Assembly: GCA_002490775.1 (NCBI GenBank)
Contig: DKUR01000022.1
Coordinates: 1-64,000 of the forward strand
Reading direction: 5' to 3'
Source: Lachnospiraceae bacterium UBA7199
GTDB lineage: Bacteria; Bacillota; Clostridia; Lachnospirales; Lachnospiraceae
DNA length: 64,000 nt
The notes below the pieces were generated by a model. That model ran no database searches, had not been told where the DNA came from, and saw nothing but the letters and a program-made list of their open reading frames with translations. The translations under genes were made by a program, and so were the position numbers. Below, piece by piece: positions 26,444 through 34,447 of this stretch. How positions within the stretch are numbered: position 1 is the first letter of the stretch; each line of letters starts with the position of its first letter.

Positions 26444-26887
26444 ATGGCAGTAACGAAGAAAGAAACAGCAAAAGCAGATGTTAAGGCAGCACCTGCTAAA
26501 GAGGTTAAGCCTGTAGAGGGGAAGGCATCAGAGGTTAAGGCAGAAGTGAAAGAGGCTCCTAAGGCAGAGGTTAAGGCAGAAGCAAAGAAGGCGCCTGCAA
26601 AGAAAGCAGCGAAGGCACCCGCAAAAAAGACAGCAGCAGCAAAGAAAGAAGCTGCACCTAAAAAGGAAGCAGTTAAGAAAACAGTAGTCAGTGAAGCTGT
26701 TAACTTCCAGTTCAGGGGTAAATCATATACACCTGATGATTTATTAAAGAGCTGCAGGGACGTATGGAAATACGACTTAGGCGGCAAAGAAGAAGATCTT
26801 AAGAGCATTGAACTTTATGTGAAACCGGAAGAGAACACTACATACTATGTAATCAACGGTGATGTTACTGGAAGCTTCTTTATTTAA
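26444..26887 (+). CDS. Histone H1-like Lys/Ala-rich protein with C-terminal DUF6465 domain
   Basis: A 147-aa protein. Residues 1-80 are almost only Lys, Ala, Glu, Pro and Val in short repeats (APAKK, EVKAE), like histone H1 tails, so nucleic-acid binding is plausible. Residues about 83-147 are a compact domain that I recall as DUF6465, found in Lachnospiraceae. It has its own TTGACA promoter and a strong terminator, so it is expressed alone and perhaps abundantly. ATG 26444 follows AAAGGAG by 8 bases. The function is not known. Confidence 0.8.
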   Translation: MAVTKKETAKADVKAAPAKEVKPVEGKASEVKAEVKEAPKAEVKAEAKKAPAKKAAKAPAKKTAAAKKEAAPKKEAVKKTVVSEAVNFQFRGKSYTPDDLLKSCRDVWKYDLGGKEEDLKSIELYVKPEENTTYYVINGDVTGSFFI

Positions 26888-26913
26888 GGAAAAGAAATAT
26901 TAGGATTACAAAT

Positions 26914-26965
26914 AAGAGACTGTTGCTTGAATGATTGAGAAATCATAATGCAGCGGTCTCTTTTA
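26914..26965 (+). terminator. Intrinsic terminator after the DUF6465 gene
   Basis: GAGACTGTTGC pairs with GCAGCGGTCTC (two G-U pairs), with an inner stem ATGATT/AATCAT, followed by TTTTA. Confidence 0.8.
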
Positions 26966-27009
26966 TATAGGTTTTAGAATTTTTTAATAATTATTTTTTG
27001 CAGTATAGG

Positions 27010-27038
27010 TTGACAATAAATAGGGTAAGTGATATTTT
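27010..27038 (+). promoter_or_regulatory. Promoter of the hrcA-grpE-dnaK-dnaJ operon
   Basis: TTGACA (27010-27015), 17 bases, TATTTT (27033-27038). The CIRCE operator starts 15 bases after the -10, at the expected start of transcription. Confidence 0.75.
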
Positions 27039-27052
27039 AGGTTAAGAAGGTG

Positions 27053-27079
27053 TTAGCACTCCACCTACGCGAGTGCTAA
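27053..27079 (+). promoter_or_regulatory. CIRCE operator (HrcA binding site)
   Basis: The full consensus TTAGCACTC-N9-GAGTGCTAA is present without a mismatch. HrcA, encoded next, binds this element to repress class I heat-shock genes, and GroEL aids HrcA folding in known systems. Confidence 0.97.
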
Positions 27080-27125
27080 CAACAGCATTCACATATAATG
27101 CTGACAGTTGGAAAGGGTGGTGGAG

Positions 27126-28157
27126 ATGCAGTTAAGTGAAAGAAAAATAAAAATATTGCAGGCCATTATCCGAAACTATCTTGAAAGTGGAGAACCAGTT
27201 GGCAGTAGAACGATTTCCAAATATACGGATTTAAACTTAAGTTCCGCAACAATCCGTAATGAAATGTCGGATTTGGAGGAGATGGGCTATATCGTACAGC
27301 CCCATACTTCAGCGGGAAGAATTCCATCTGATAAAGGATATCGTCTGTATGTAGACACCATGATGGAGGAAAAGGACAGAGAGCTGGAAGAATTAAAAGA
27401 AATGATACTTGAGAAAGAAGATAAAATGGATCATCTTCTGAAACAGGTAGCAAGGCTTTTAGCGGTGAATACCAATTATGCCACTATGATTTCGGCTCCC
27501 ACGATCCATAGTAATAAGATCAAGTTCCTGCAGCTTTCCCGGGTTGATGTGAATCAGATTCTGGCAGTAGTAGTGGTAGAGGGAAATGTGATTAAAAACA
27601 ACATTATACCGGTGTCAGAGGCGCTTGATGATGAAACGCTGCTGAAGCTTAACATTCTTTTGAATACACATTTAAATGGTCTTGCTCTTGAAGAAATTAA
27701 TTTAAGCATGATATCGGCCATGAAACAGCAGGCCGGTATACACAGCGATGTAGTGGCGGATGTGATTGACGCTATAGCAGAATCTATCAAGGCGGAAGAG
27801 GATCTGGAGATTTATACCAGCGGGGCAAATAATATTTTTAAATATCCGGAGCTTGCGGATCAGCAGAAGGCCAGTGATATTATTAATACATTTGAAGAAA
27901 AGCAGATGCTGACGGAACTTGTACAGGATAGGCTTGCAGATGAAAACAGCACAGGGATTCAGGTATACATTGGAAATGAAACACCGATTCAGACCATGAA
28001 AGACTGTAGTGTGGTAACAGCTACTTATGAATTAGGTGAGGGAATGCGAGGGACAATAGGAATTATCGGTCCCAAACGAATGGATTATGACAAGGTGGTG
28101 GGCACCTTAAAAACGATCACTCACCAGTTAGATGAATTGTATAGGAAAAAGACATAA
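27126..28157 (+). CDS. hrcA: Heat-inducible transcription repressor HrcA
   Basis: A 343-aa repressor with an N-terminal winged helix (LSERKIKILQAIIRNYLESGEPVGSRTISK...SSATIRNEMSDLEEMGYI, about residues 3-60, then the PHTSAGRIPSDKGYR wing) and a GAF-like dimerisation part. It binds the CIRCE element just upstream, so the operon is self-regulated. The frame opens at TTG 27108, but ATG 27126 gives the normal family start MQLSERK. Confidence 0.97.
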   Translation: MQLSERKIKILQAIIRNYLESGEPVGSRTISKYTDLNLSSATIRNEMSDLEEMGYIVQPHTSAGRIPSDKGYRLYVDTMMEEKDRELEELKEMILEKEDKMDHLLKQVARLLAVNTNYATMISAPTIHSNKIKFLQLSRVDVNQILAVVVVEGNVIKNNIIPVSEALDDETLLKLNILLNTHLNGLALEEINLSMISAMKQQAGIHSDVVADVIDAIAESIKAEEDLEIYTSGANNIFKYPELADQQKASDIINTFEEKQMLTELVQDRLADENSTGIQVYIGNETPIQTMKDCSVVTATYELGEGMRGTIGIIGPKRMDYDKVVGTLKTITHQLDELYRKKT

Positions 28158-28178
28158 AGATAGAAAGGGATGAGGCTG

Positions 28179-28808
28179 ATGAACGAGGAAACAAAGAAAG
28201 ATCTGCAAGAGGATATTGATACAGAGGAAGTCATACAGGATACTCCAGAAGAAGAAACTGCTTCAGAGAAGGAAGAGATGGAGGAAACAGCAGAACCAAT
28301 TGCAGGCGGAGAAGAAACAAAGGAAGAAAAAAAGGCAGCCAAGAAGAAATTTAAGGCTGACAAAAAGCAGGATGCTCTGAAGGAAAAGATCGATGAACTG
28401 GAAGATCGGGTAAAGCGTCAGATGGCAGAGTTTGATAATTTCAGAAAGCGCTCTGAGAAAGAAAAAACAGCCATGTTTGAAACGGGAGCGAAAAGCGTTA
28501 TTGAAAAAATACTCCCTGTTGTTGATAACTTTGAAAGAGGTCTGGCAACCGTTCCAGAAGAAGAAAAGAACCTGCCTTTTGTAGAAGGAATGGAAATGAT
28601 CTACAAACAGCTTATTTCTGAATTAGAAAAAATTGAAGTAAAACCAATTCCTGCGGTAGGTGAGGAATTTAATCCTGATTTTCATAATGCAGTGATGCAG
28701 GTGGAAAGCGAGGAATACGAATCCGGTATTATTGCGCAGGAGCTGCAGAAGGGATATACTTACAGAGACAGTGTGGTAAGGCACAGTATGGTAGCAGTAG
28801 TAAGCTAA
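28179..28808 (+). CDS. grpE: Nucleotide exchange factor GrpE
   Basis: A 209-aa co-chaperone that releases ADP from DnaK. It has an acidic disordered N-terminus (about 1-60), a long helical dimerisation region (about 65-130; QMAEFDNFRKRSEKEK) and the C-terminal beta domain ending in the GYTYRDSVVRHSMVAV signature. ATG 28179 is preferred to 28170 because AAAGGG lies 9 bases upstream of it. It is the second gene of the CIRCE operon, 21 bases after hrcA. Confidence 0.96.
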   Translation: MNEETKKDLQEDIDTEEVIQDTPEEETASEKEEMEETAEPIAGGEETKEEKKAAKKKFKADKKQDALKEKIDELEDRVKRQMAEFDNFRKRSEKEKTAMFETGAKSVIEKILPVVDNFERGLATVPEEEKNLPFVEGMEMIYKQLISELEKIEVKPIPAVGEEFNPDFHNAVMQVESEEYESGIIAQELQKGYTYRDSVVRHSMVAVVS

Positions 28809-28867
28809 ATAATAAATAAGATAAATAAAAATAGAAATCAAGCCAAATATTTAAGGAGGAGATAATT

Positions 28868-30742
28868 ATGAGTAAGATAATTGGTATTGACTTAGGTACA
28901 ACAAACAGTTGTGTAGCAGTTATGGAAGGTGGAAAACCCACCGTCATTGCAAATGCAGAAGGAGCAAGAACAACACCCTCTGTAGTGGCATTTACAAAAA
29001 CAGGAGAGAGACTGATTGGTGAGCCTGCAAAGCGTCAGGCAGTAACCAATGCAGAGAAGACTATTTCTTCCATCAAGAGAGATATGGGTACAGACAGAGG
29101 ACGTACCATTGATGACAAGAAATATTCACCCCAGCAGATTTCTGCTATGATTCTTCAAAAGCTGAAAGCAGATGCTGAAAGCTATCTGGGAGAAAAGGTG
29201 ACAGAAGCTGTTATAACAGTTCCTGCATATTTTAATGATGCACAGCGTCAGGCAACTAAGGACGCAGGTAAGATTGCAGGTCTGGATGTAAAGCGTATCA
29301 TTAATGAGCCTACAGCAGCAGCTCTTGCTTATGGACTTGACAATGAAAAAGAGCAGAAGATCATGGTATACGACTTAGGCGGCGGTACCTTTGATGTTTC
29401 CATTATTGAAATTGGCGATGGGGTTATTGAAGTTTTAGCAACCAATGGCGATACACACCTTGGAGGCGATGACTTTGATAATAAACTGACACAGTGGATG
29501 ATTGATGAATTTAAGAAAGCGGAAGGTGTTGACTTGTCAAAAGATAAGATGGCACTTCAGAGATTAAAGGAAGCAGCAGAAAAGGCAAAGAAAGAGTTAT
29601 CTTCAGCTACAACTACCAATATCAACCTTCCTTTCATTACAGCTACTGCAGAAGGTCCCAAGCATTTTGACATGAACCTTTCCAGGGCAAAATTTGATGA
29701 ATTGACACATGATCTGGTGGAAAAGACAGCAATCCCTGTTCAAAACGCTATGAAGGATGCAGGCCTTACAAATGCAGACTTAGGCCAGGTATTACTGGTA
29801 GGCGGTTCCACACGTATTCCTGCTGTACAGGATAAGGTAAAACAGCTTACAGGCCATGAACCCAGCAAGAGCCTTAATCCTGATGAATGTGTTGCATTAG
29901 GTGCTTCCATTCAGGGTGGTAAATTAGCAGGTGATGCAGGCGCAGGTGAGATTCTTCTGTTGGATGTTACGCCCCTTTCTCTTTCCATTGAGACGATGGG
30001 AGGTATTGCAACCAGGCTGATTGAAAGAAATACCACAATTCCTACAAAGAAGAGCCAGATATTCTCAACAGCAGCAGATAATCAAACAGCAGTTGATATC
30101 AATGTATTACAGGGTGAAAGACAGTTCGCAAGAGATAACAAGTCTCTTGGACAGTTCAGATTAGACGGAATTCCTCCGGCAATGCGCGGGGTGCCTCAGA
30201 TTGAAGTTACTTTTGATATTGATGCAAACGGTATTGTTAATGTATCTGCCAAGGATTTAGGAACCGGTAAGGAACAGCATATTACAATTACTGCAAGCTC
30301 CAATATGTCTGATGATGAGATTGATAAGGCTGTAAAAGAAGCAGCAGAGTTTGAAGCACAGGATAAGAAGAGAAAAGAAGCAATTGATGCCAGAAATGAA
30401 GCTGATTCCTTTGTATTCCAGACAGAAAAAGCTTTAAATGAAGTAGGAGATAAGATTGATGCTTCTGAAAAAGCTACAGTAGAAGCAGATATGCAGGCAG
30501 TGAAAGACATTCTGGAGAGAACCAAAGATCAGGAAATGTCTGATTCCGATTTAGATGCGCTTAAGGCAGCAAAGGAAAAACTTACTACAAGTGCACAGGC
30601 ATTGTTTACCAAGATGTATGAGAACATGCAGCAGGCAGGCGGCGCAGGTCCTGACATGGGTGCAGGTGCAGGCCCTGATATGGGCAGTGCTGATGCAGGC
30701 GCAGCAGATGATGTAGTTGATGGAGATTATAGAGAAGTTTAA
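28868..30742 (+). CDS. dnaK: Chaperone protein DnaK (Hsp70)
   Basis: A 624-aa ATP-dependent chaperone. The ATPase domain (about 1-370) holds GIDLGTTNSCVAV and VYDLGGGTFDVSI; the substrate domain (about 380-500) holds LLLDVTPLSLSIETMGG, followed by the helical lid and a Gly/Ala-rich tail ending GDYREV. AAGGAGGAG precedes the ATG. It is followed by a 12-bp hairpin before dnaJ. Confidence 0.98.
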   Translation: MSKIIGIDLGTTNSCVAVMEGGKPTVIANAEGARTTPSVVAFTKTGERLIGEPAKRQAVTNAEKTISSIKRDMGTDRGRTIDDKKYSPQQISAMILQKLKADAESYLGEKVTEAVITVPAYFNDAQRQATKDAGKIAGLDVKRIINEPTAAALAYGLDNEKEQKIMVYDLGGGTFDVSIIEIGDGVIEVLATNGDTHLGGDDFDNKLTQWMIDEFKKAEGVDLSKDKMALQRLKEAAEKAKKELSSATTTNINLPFITATAEGPKHFDMNLSRAKFDELTHDLVEKTAIPVQNAMKDAGLTNADLGQVLLVGGSTRIPAVQDKVKQLTGHEPSKSLNPDECVALGASIQGGKLAGDAGAGEILLLDVTPLSLSIETMGGIATRLIERNTTIPTKKSQIFSTAADNQTAVDINVLQGERQFARDNKSLGQFRLDGIPPAMRGVPQIEVTFDIDANGIVNVSAKDLGTGKEQHITITASSNMSDDEIDKAVKEAAEFEAQDKKRKEAIDARNEADSFVFQTEKALNEVGDKIDASEKATVEADMQAVKDILERTKDQEMSDSDLDALKAAKEKLTTSAQALFTKMYENMQQAGGAGPDMGAGAGPDMGSADAGAADDVVDGDYREV

Positions 30743-30766
30743 GAGTGGTGCAGACGAAATGCCGCG

Positions 30767-30795
30767 GAAGAATGGCTCATAAAGAGCCATTCTTC
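30767..30795 (+). promoter_or_regulatory. Intercistronic hairpin between dnaK and dnaJ
   Basis: Perfect 12-base arms, GAAGAATGGCTC and GAGCCATTCTTC, with a 5-base loop. No T-run follows; the dnaJ ribosome binding site GGGAGG begins 3 bases later. It may protect the dnaK message from 3' decay, pause polymerase or limit dnaJ translation (inference). Confidence 0.6.
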
Positions 30796-30809
30796 TTGGG
30801 AGGTTAAAA

Positions 30810-31970
30810 ATGGCAGAACAAAAACGTGACTATTATGAAGTTCTTGGAATAGATAAGAACGCGGATGATGCCGCCATTAAAAAAGCATATAGGGCATTAG
30901 CTAAGAAATATCACCCTGACATGAATCCGGGAGATGCGGAAGCCGAGAAAAAGTTCAAAGAAGCCTCAGAAGCTTATGCTATTTTAAGTGATCCAGAAAA
31001 GAAAAGGCAATATGATCAGTTTGGTCATGCAGCTTTTGAAGGCGGCAGCGGAGGTTTTGGAGGCTTTGATTTTAACACTGCAGATTTCAGTGATATATTC
31101 GGTGACATTTTTGGCGACTTTTTTGGCGGCGGACGTAAAGGCCGGGGAAGCAATGGCCCCATGAAGGGTGCAAATATCAGAACCAGTGTCAGGATTACCT
31201 TCGAAGAGGCTGTTTTTGGCGTTGAAAAAGAAATTGAACTGACGCTTAAGGATGAATGTAAGACCTGTCATGGCAGTGGAGCAAAGCCGGGAACCAGCCC
31301 GGAAACCTGCCAGAAGTGCGGTGGTAAAGGGCAGGTGGTATTTACCCAGCAGTCTTTCTTTGGAACAGTCAGAAATGTGCAGACTTGTCCAGACTGTAAT
31401 GGTACTGGTAAGGTGATCAAAGAAAAATGTGCAGACTGTCATGGTTCAGGTTTTATTGCAAGCCGCAAGAAAATACAGGTATCCATTCCAGCAGGCATTG
31501 ATAACGGGCAGAGTGTCCGTATCAGGGATAAGGGGGAGCCTGGTGCAAATGGCGGTCCCAGAGGCGACCTTTTGGTAGAGGTAATCGTTGGACGACATCC
31601 GATTTTTCAACGCCAGGACTATAATATTTACTCTACAGTTCCAGTATCCTATGCAGTTGCTGCTTTAGGCGGTGATGTGATAGTAGATACGGTGGATGGT
31701 AAAGTTATTTATGAGGTGAAGCCCGGAACGCAGACTGATACAAAAGTCCGTTTAAAGGGAAAGGGCGTGCCTACTTTAAGAAATAGAGAGGTTCGTGGAG
31801 ATCATTATGTGACACTAGTAGTCCAGACGCCGGAAAGATTGTCTCATGAAGCCAAGGAGCTTTTAAGGCAGTTTGATGCACTTACAGGAGACAGCTTAAA
31901 AGCTGCCCAGAATGTGCAGACAGATAAGCCTGAGGGAAAAGATCCTAAAAAGAAAAAATTTTGGAAATAA
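30810..31970 (+). CDS. dnaJ: Chaperone protein DnaJ (Hsp40)
   Basis: A 386-aa co-chaperone with the J domain (about 5-70, with HPD in KKYHPDMNPG), a Gly/Phe-rich linker, four CxxCxGxG zinc motifs (CKTCHGSG, CQKCGGKG, CPDCNGTG, CADCHGSG, about 150-215) and the C-terminal peptide-binding domains. It delivers clients to DnaK and stimulates its ATPase. It is the last gene of the CIRCE operon. Confidence 0.98.
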   Translation: MAEQKRDYYEVLGIDKNADDAAIKKAYRALAKKYHPDMNPGDAEAEKKFKEASEAYAILSDPEKKRQYDQFGHAAFEGGSGGFGGFDFNTADFSDIFGDIFGDFFGGGRKGRGSNGPMKGANIRTSVRITFEEAVFGVEKEIELTLKDECKTCHGSGAKPGTSPETCQKCGGKGQVVFTQQSFFGTVRNVQTCPDCNGTGKVIKEKCADCHGSGFIASRKKIQVSIPAGIDNGQSVRIRDKGEPGANGGPRGDLLVEVIVGRHPIFQRQDYNIYSTVPVSYAVAALGGDVIVDTVDGKVIYEVKPGTQTDTKVRLKGKGVPTLRNREVRGDHYVTLVVQTPERLSHEAKELLRQFDALTGDSLKAAQNVQTDKPEGKDPKKKKFWK

Positions 31971-31974
31971 AATG

Positions 31975-32005
31975 AGGAAGGACAGCATTGCGGTCCTTCC
32001 TTTTT
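31975..32005 (+). terminator. Intrinsic terminator of the chaperone operon
   Basis: AGGAAGGAC (31975-31983) pairs with GTCCTTCCT (31993-32001), followed by a T-run to 32005. Confidence 0.8.
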
Positions 32006-32039
32006 CAAGGCATAAAAATTAAAAGGCAGACATAAACTG

Positions 32040-32654
32040 TTAGTAGGCAGACGTAAATTCTTCCAGCATGGACACAATCCGCTTTGACAGGCTTGTGTTG
32101 AGGTTTTCTGCAATGGGAATCAGGTCGTAGATTTTGTCAGATTGTCCCGTTTGCTGATAAATGGAAGCCAGCAATTTATAAGAGCCGGTAATGTCGGTAC
32201 GTACGGAAACAGCGAATTCAAGAATCTGACAGGCTTCCTTCAGGCATCCTCTTTCATAAAGCGCCTGTGACAGCTTTTGTAGAGTGCGGACTAAGATGGT
32301 GAAGTTTTGATCATATCGGGATAAAAGATCTATATTTGGTGCACCATACATAAGCTTTAAATCCGTATTGCTGATACCTGTAAAATTGACGATGGGATTT
32401 TCGGAAAGAATCTTTAAGGTTTCCCAGCATTCATATATTGTGGGATCGTCCACACAGGCATTGGTGGGAAGAGAATCAAAGGGAATTTTAATGTAGTCAA
32501 GGTTATCAAGAGATTTTTTCCGTGTGTTGTTGGCTTTTGCCTCTTTTTCCCAGAAATCGTAAGAAGCTTGTTCCGCTTTATTGCGGCTTTTGTGGATCTC
32601 GTATCCAAGCCAGACGCAAAATACTATAAAACTTGCAAAAAATGGGAACTTCAT
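32040..32654 (-). CDS. Membrane-anchored protein with TPR-like C-terminus, unknown function
   Basis: A 204-aa protein with one N-terminal transmembrane segment (about residues 4-18) and a C-terminal half (about 125-200) with helical pairs resembling tetratricopeptide repeats (LSQALYERGCLKEACQILEFA; KLLASIYQQTGQSDKIYDLI). I do not recognise a named family. AAAGGAT precedes the ATG. It faces away from the small membrane protein gene at 32697, with only 42 bases between the two start codons. Confidence 0.75.
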   Translation of the reverse strand: MKFPFFASFIVFCVWLGYEIHKSRNKAEQASYDFWEKEAKANNTRKKSLDNLDYIKIPFDSLPTNACVDDPTIYECWETLKILSENPIVNFTGISNTDLKLMYGAPNIDLLSRYDQNFTILVRTLQKLSQALYERGCLKEACQILEFAVSVRTDITGSYKLLASIYQQTGQSDKIYDLIPIAENLNTSLSKRIVSMLEEFTSAY

Positions 32655-32696
32655 ATATAATATCCTTTCAAAGATGTATTTAATTGGAGGCGTATG

Positions 32697-32804
32697 ATGT
32701 TTAACCTATATAATAAAAAAAGTAAAAAAATAATTTCATCCATTATTATCGTATTGCTGATACTTGCTATGATAATTCCAACTATAGCATCTTTTATCTA
32801 TTAA
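32697..32804 (+). CDS. Small single-pass membrane protein (35 aa)
   Basis: A short ORF starting MFNLYNKKSKK, with a basic N-terminus, a hydrophobic helix (about residues 13-35) rich in Ile and Leu, and an end at SFIY. A good GGAGG (32686-32690) lies 6 bases before ATG 32697; ATG 32694 is also in frame. The VanW-type gene starts 35 bases after its stop, so it is probably the first gene of that unit. Short proteins of this form (basic start, one helix) occur in many Firmicutes; the function is unknown. Confidence 0.7.
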   Translation: MFNLYNKKSKKIISSIIIVLLILAMIIPTIASFIY

Positions 32805-32839
32805 GAAAAGAAAATTTTAAAGAAACAGGTTCGGGAAGT

Positions 32840-34372
32840 ATGAAAAAGTTAATTAAGGGTGTGATTTGTGCCGGATTGTTCCTGATGACGTCAGTAATTC
32901 CAAGCATTCAGGTAAGGGCGCAGGAAGAAGAAAACAGAATATTAACCGGAGTTTATGTGGAAGAAATGTCTTTGGAGGGAAAGACGGAAAGCGAAGCAAA
33001 ATCTCTGGTGGAGGATTATGTAGGGAGCCTTTCTGACAAGGTAATTACACTGATTGCAGTAGAAGGAAATGAGGTACAGATCAAAGTCTCTGATCTTGGC
33101 TTATATTGGTGCAATCAGGAAATCATAAATGAAGCGGTAAATATTGGACAGACAGGGAATGTGGTACAGCGCTACAAAACTGCAAAGGATCTTCAATACC
33201 AGAATAAAGTATATAAACTGGAATTTGGGATCGATCAGGAGCTGGTGAAAAGCATTTTAAGCGAGCAGTGTGCAGTTTATAATGTGGAAGCAGCGGATGC
33301 AGCGCTTACCAGAGAAAATGACAGTTTTGTGATTGTTCCGGGGCAGACAGGACAGGTAGTAGACGAAACTGCATCCGTAGAAGCTATTCGGGAGTATTTA
33401 AATAACGGCTGGAACAGAGAGGACGCTTCTATTGAACTGGCAGTTACGGTTAAAGAAGCCAGAGGAAGCGAGGAGGAGCTTGGAAAGGTAAAGGATGTGC
33501 TGGGCACTTTCACTACCAGCTTTAAAACTTCAGGCCCATCCCGAAGCGCGAATGTAAGAAATGGAGCCGAGCTTATCAATGGCACAACACTTTATCCGGG
33601 GGATGAATTTTCAACTTATGAGGCAGTATCTCCTTTTACCCAGGCCAACGGATATTATATGGCTGGTTCCTATTTAAACGGGCAGGTGGTGGACAGCTTG
33701 GGCGGCGGTATCTGCCAGGTTTCCACAACCCTTTATAATGCAGTGCTTTTGTCGGAACTGGAGGTCACGGAAAGGCACAACCATTCCATGATCGTAACTT
33801 ATGTGGAACCCTCAGCCGATGCAGCAATCGCAGAATCTTCTGGAAAGGATTTTAAGTTTGTAAATAATACGCAGGCGCCTATTTATATTGAAGGCAGCAC
33901 TACGGATGATAAACAGATTAGTTTTACTATTTATGGAGTAGAAACAAGGCAGAGTAACCGTCAGGTAAGCTATGAAAGTGAAGTGATAAGCAAAACTTAT
34001 CCAGATTCAGAAGTGATCTATACAGATGCTTCTCTGCCGGTAGGTTCCATTTCTGTACAATCTGCTCATATCGGCTATAAAGCAAATTTGTGGAAGATCG
34101 TGACCGAGAATGGAGTAGAGGTAAGCCGTGAACAGGTGAACTCAAGCTCTTATCAGGTGACGCCAAGGACGGCAACCGTAGGTGTTGCAACGACTGATCC
34201 CAATGCATACAGTGAAATTATGGCAGCGATCGCTACCAATAATATTGATCATGTAAAAAATGTTGCGACTGCCCTTGCGGCCGCCGCCGCGCCGCCTGCC
34301 GCTGAAGCACCGGCTCAGCCTCCTGCTGAAGGAGCGGCACCACCGGCTGAAACCGTACCGCCGGCACAGTAA
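32840..34372 (+). CDS. VanW family protein, secreted or membrane-anchored
   Basis: A 510-aa protein with an N-terminal signal sequence (about 1-27, ending VRA), peptidoglycan-binding-like YoaR domains (about 35-215), a VanW domain (about 235-375; with LYPGDEFSTYEAVSPF and LGGGICQVSTTLYNAVL), and a C-terminal tail from about 475 that is almost only Ala, Pro and Glu. VanW proteins accompany some vancomycin operons, but their action is unknown and this gene alone does not imply resistance. CGGGAAG precedes the ATG. Confidence 0.9.
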   Translation: MKKLIKGVICAGLFLMTSVIPSIQVRAQEEENRILTGVYVEEMSLEGKTESEAKSLVEDYVGSLSDKVITLIAVEGNEVQIKVSDLGLYWCNQEIINEAVNIGQTGNVVQRYKTAKDLQYQNKVYKLEFGIDQELVKSILSEQCAVYNVEAADAALTRENDSFVIVPGQTGQVVDETASVEAIREYLNNGWNREDASIELAVTVKEARGSEEELGKVKDVLGTFTTSFKTSGPSRSANVRNGAELINGTTLYPGDEFSTYEAVSPFTQANGYYMAGSYLNGQVVDSLGGGICQVSTTLYNAVLLSELEVTERHNHSMIVTYVEPSADAAIAESSGKDFKFVNNTQAPIYIEGSTTDDKQISFTIYGVETRQSNRQVSYESEVISKTYPDSEVIYTDASLPVGSISVQSAHIGYKANLWKIVTENGVEVSREQVNSSSYQVTPRTATVGVATTDPNAYSEIMAAIATNNIDHVKNVATALAAAAAPPAAEAPAQPPAEGAAPPAETVPPAQ

Positions 34373-34373
34373 G

Positions 34374-34409
34374 TTATTCAGATGCCTTTTTCAAAAGTAG
34401 TCTGAATAA
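34374..34409 (+). other. Inverted repeat after the VanW gene
   Basis: TTATTCAGA (34374-34382) pairs with TCTGAATAA (34401-34409), with a possible inner CTTTT/AAAAG stem. There is no T-run, so it is a weak terminator candidate at best, or an operator for the next gene. Confidence 0.4.
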
Positions 34410-34447
34410 TGCAGACGGATATTGCTTAGAAAAAGGACAGGGCAGCT

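Noticed and set aside
26422..26808. A 128-aa Ala/Ser/Phe-rich antisense ORF
   Set aside because: It is the mirror of the repeated Lys/Ala codons of the DUF6465 gene on the other strand.
32840..34372. Vancomycin resistance locus
   Set aside because: VanW-domain proteins are common outside van operons and no vanA/B/H/X-like ligase or peptidase is nearby.
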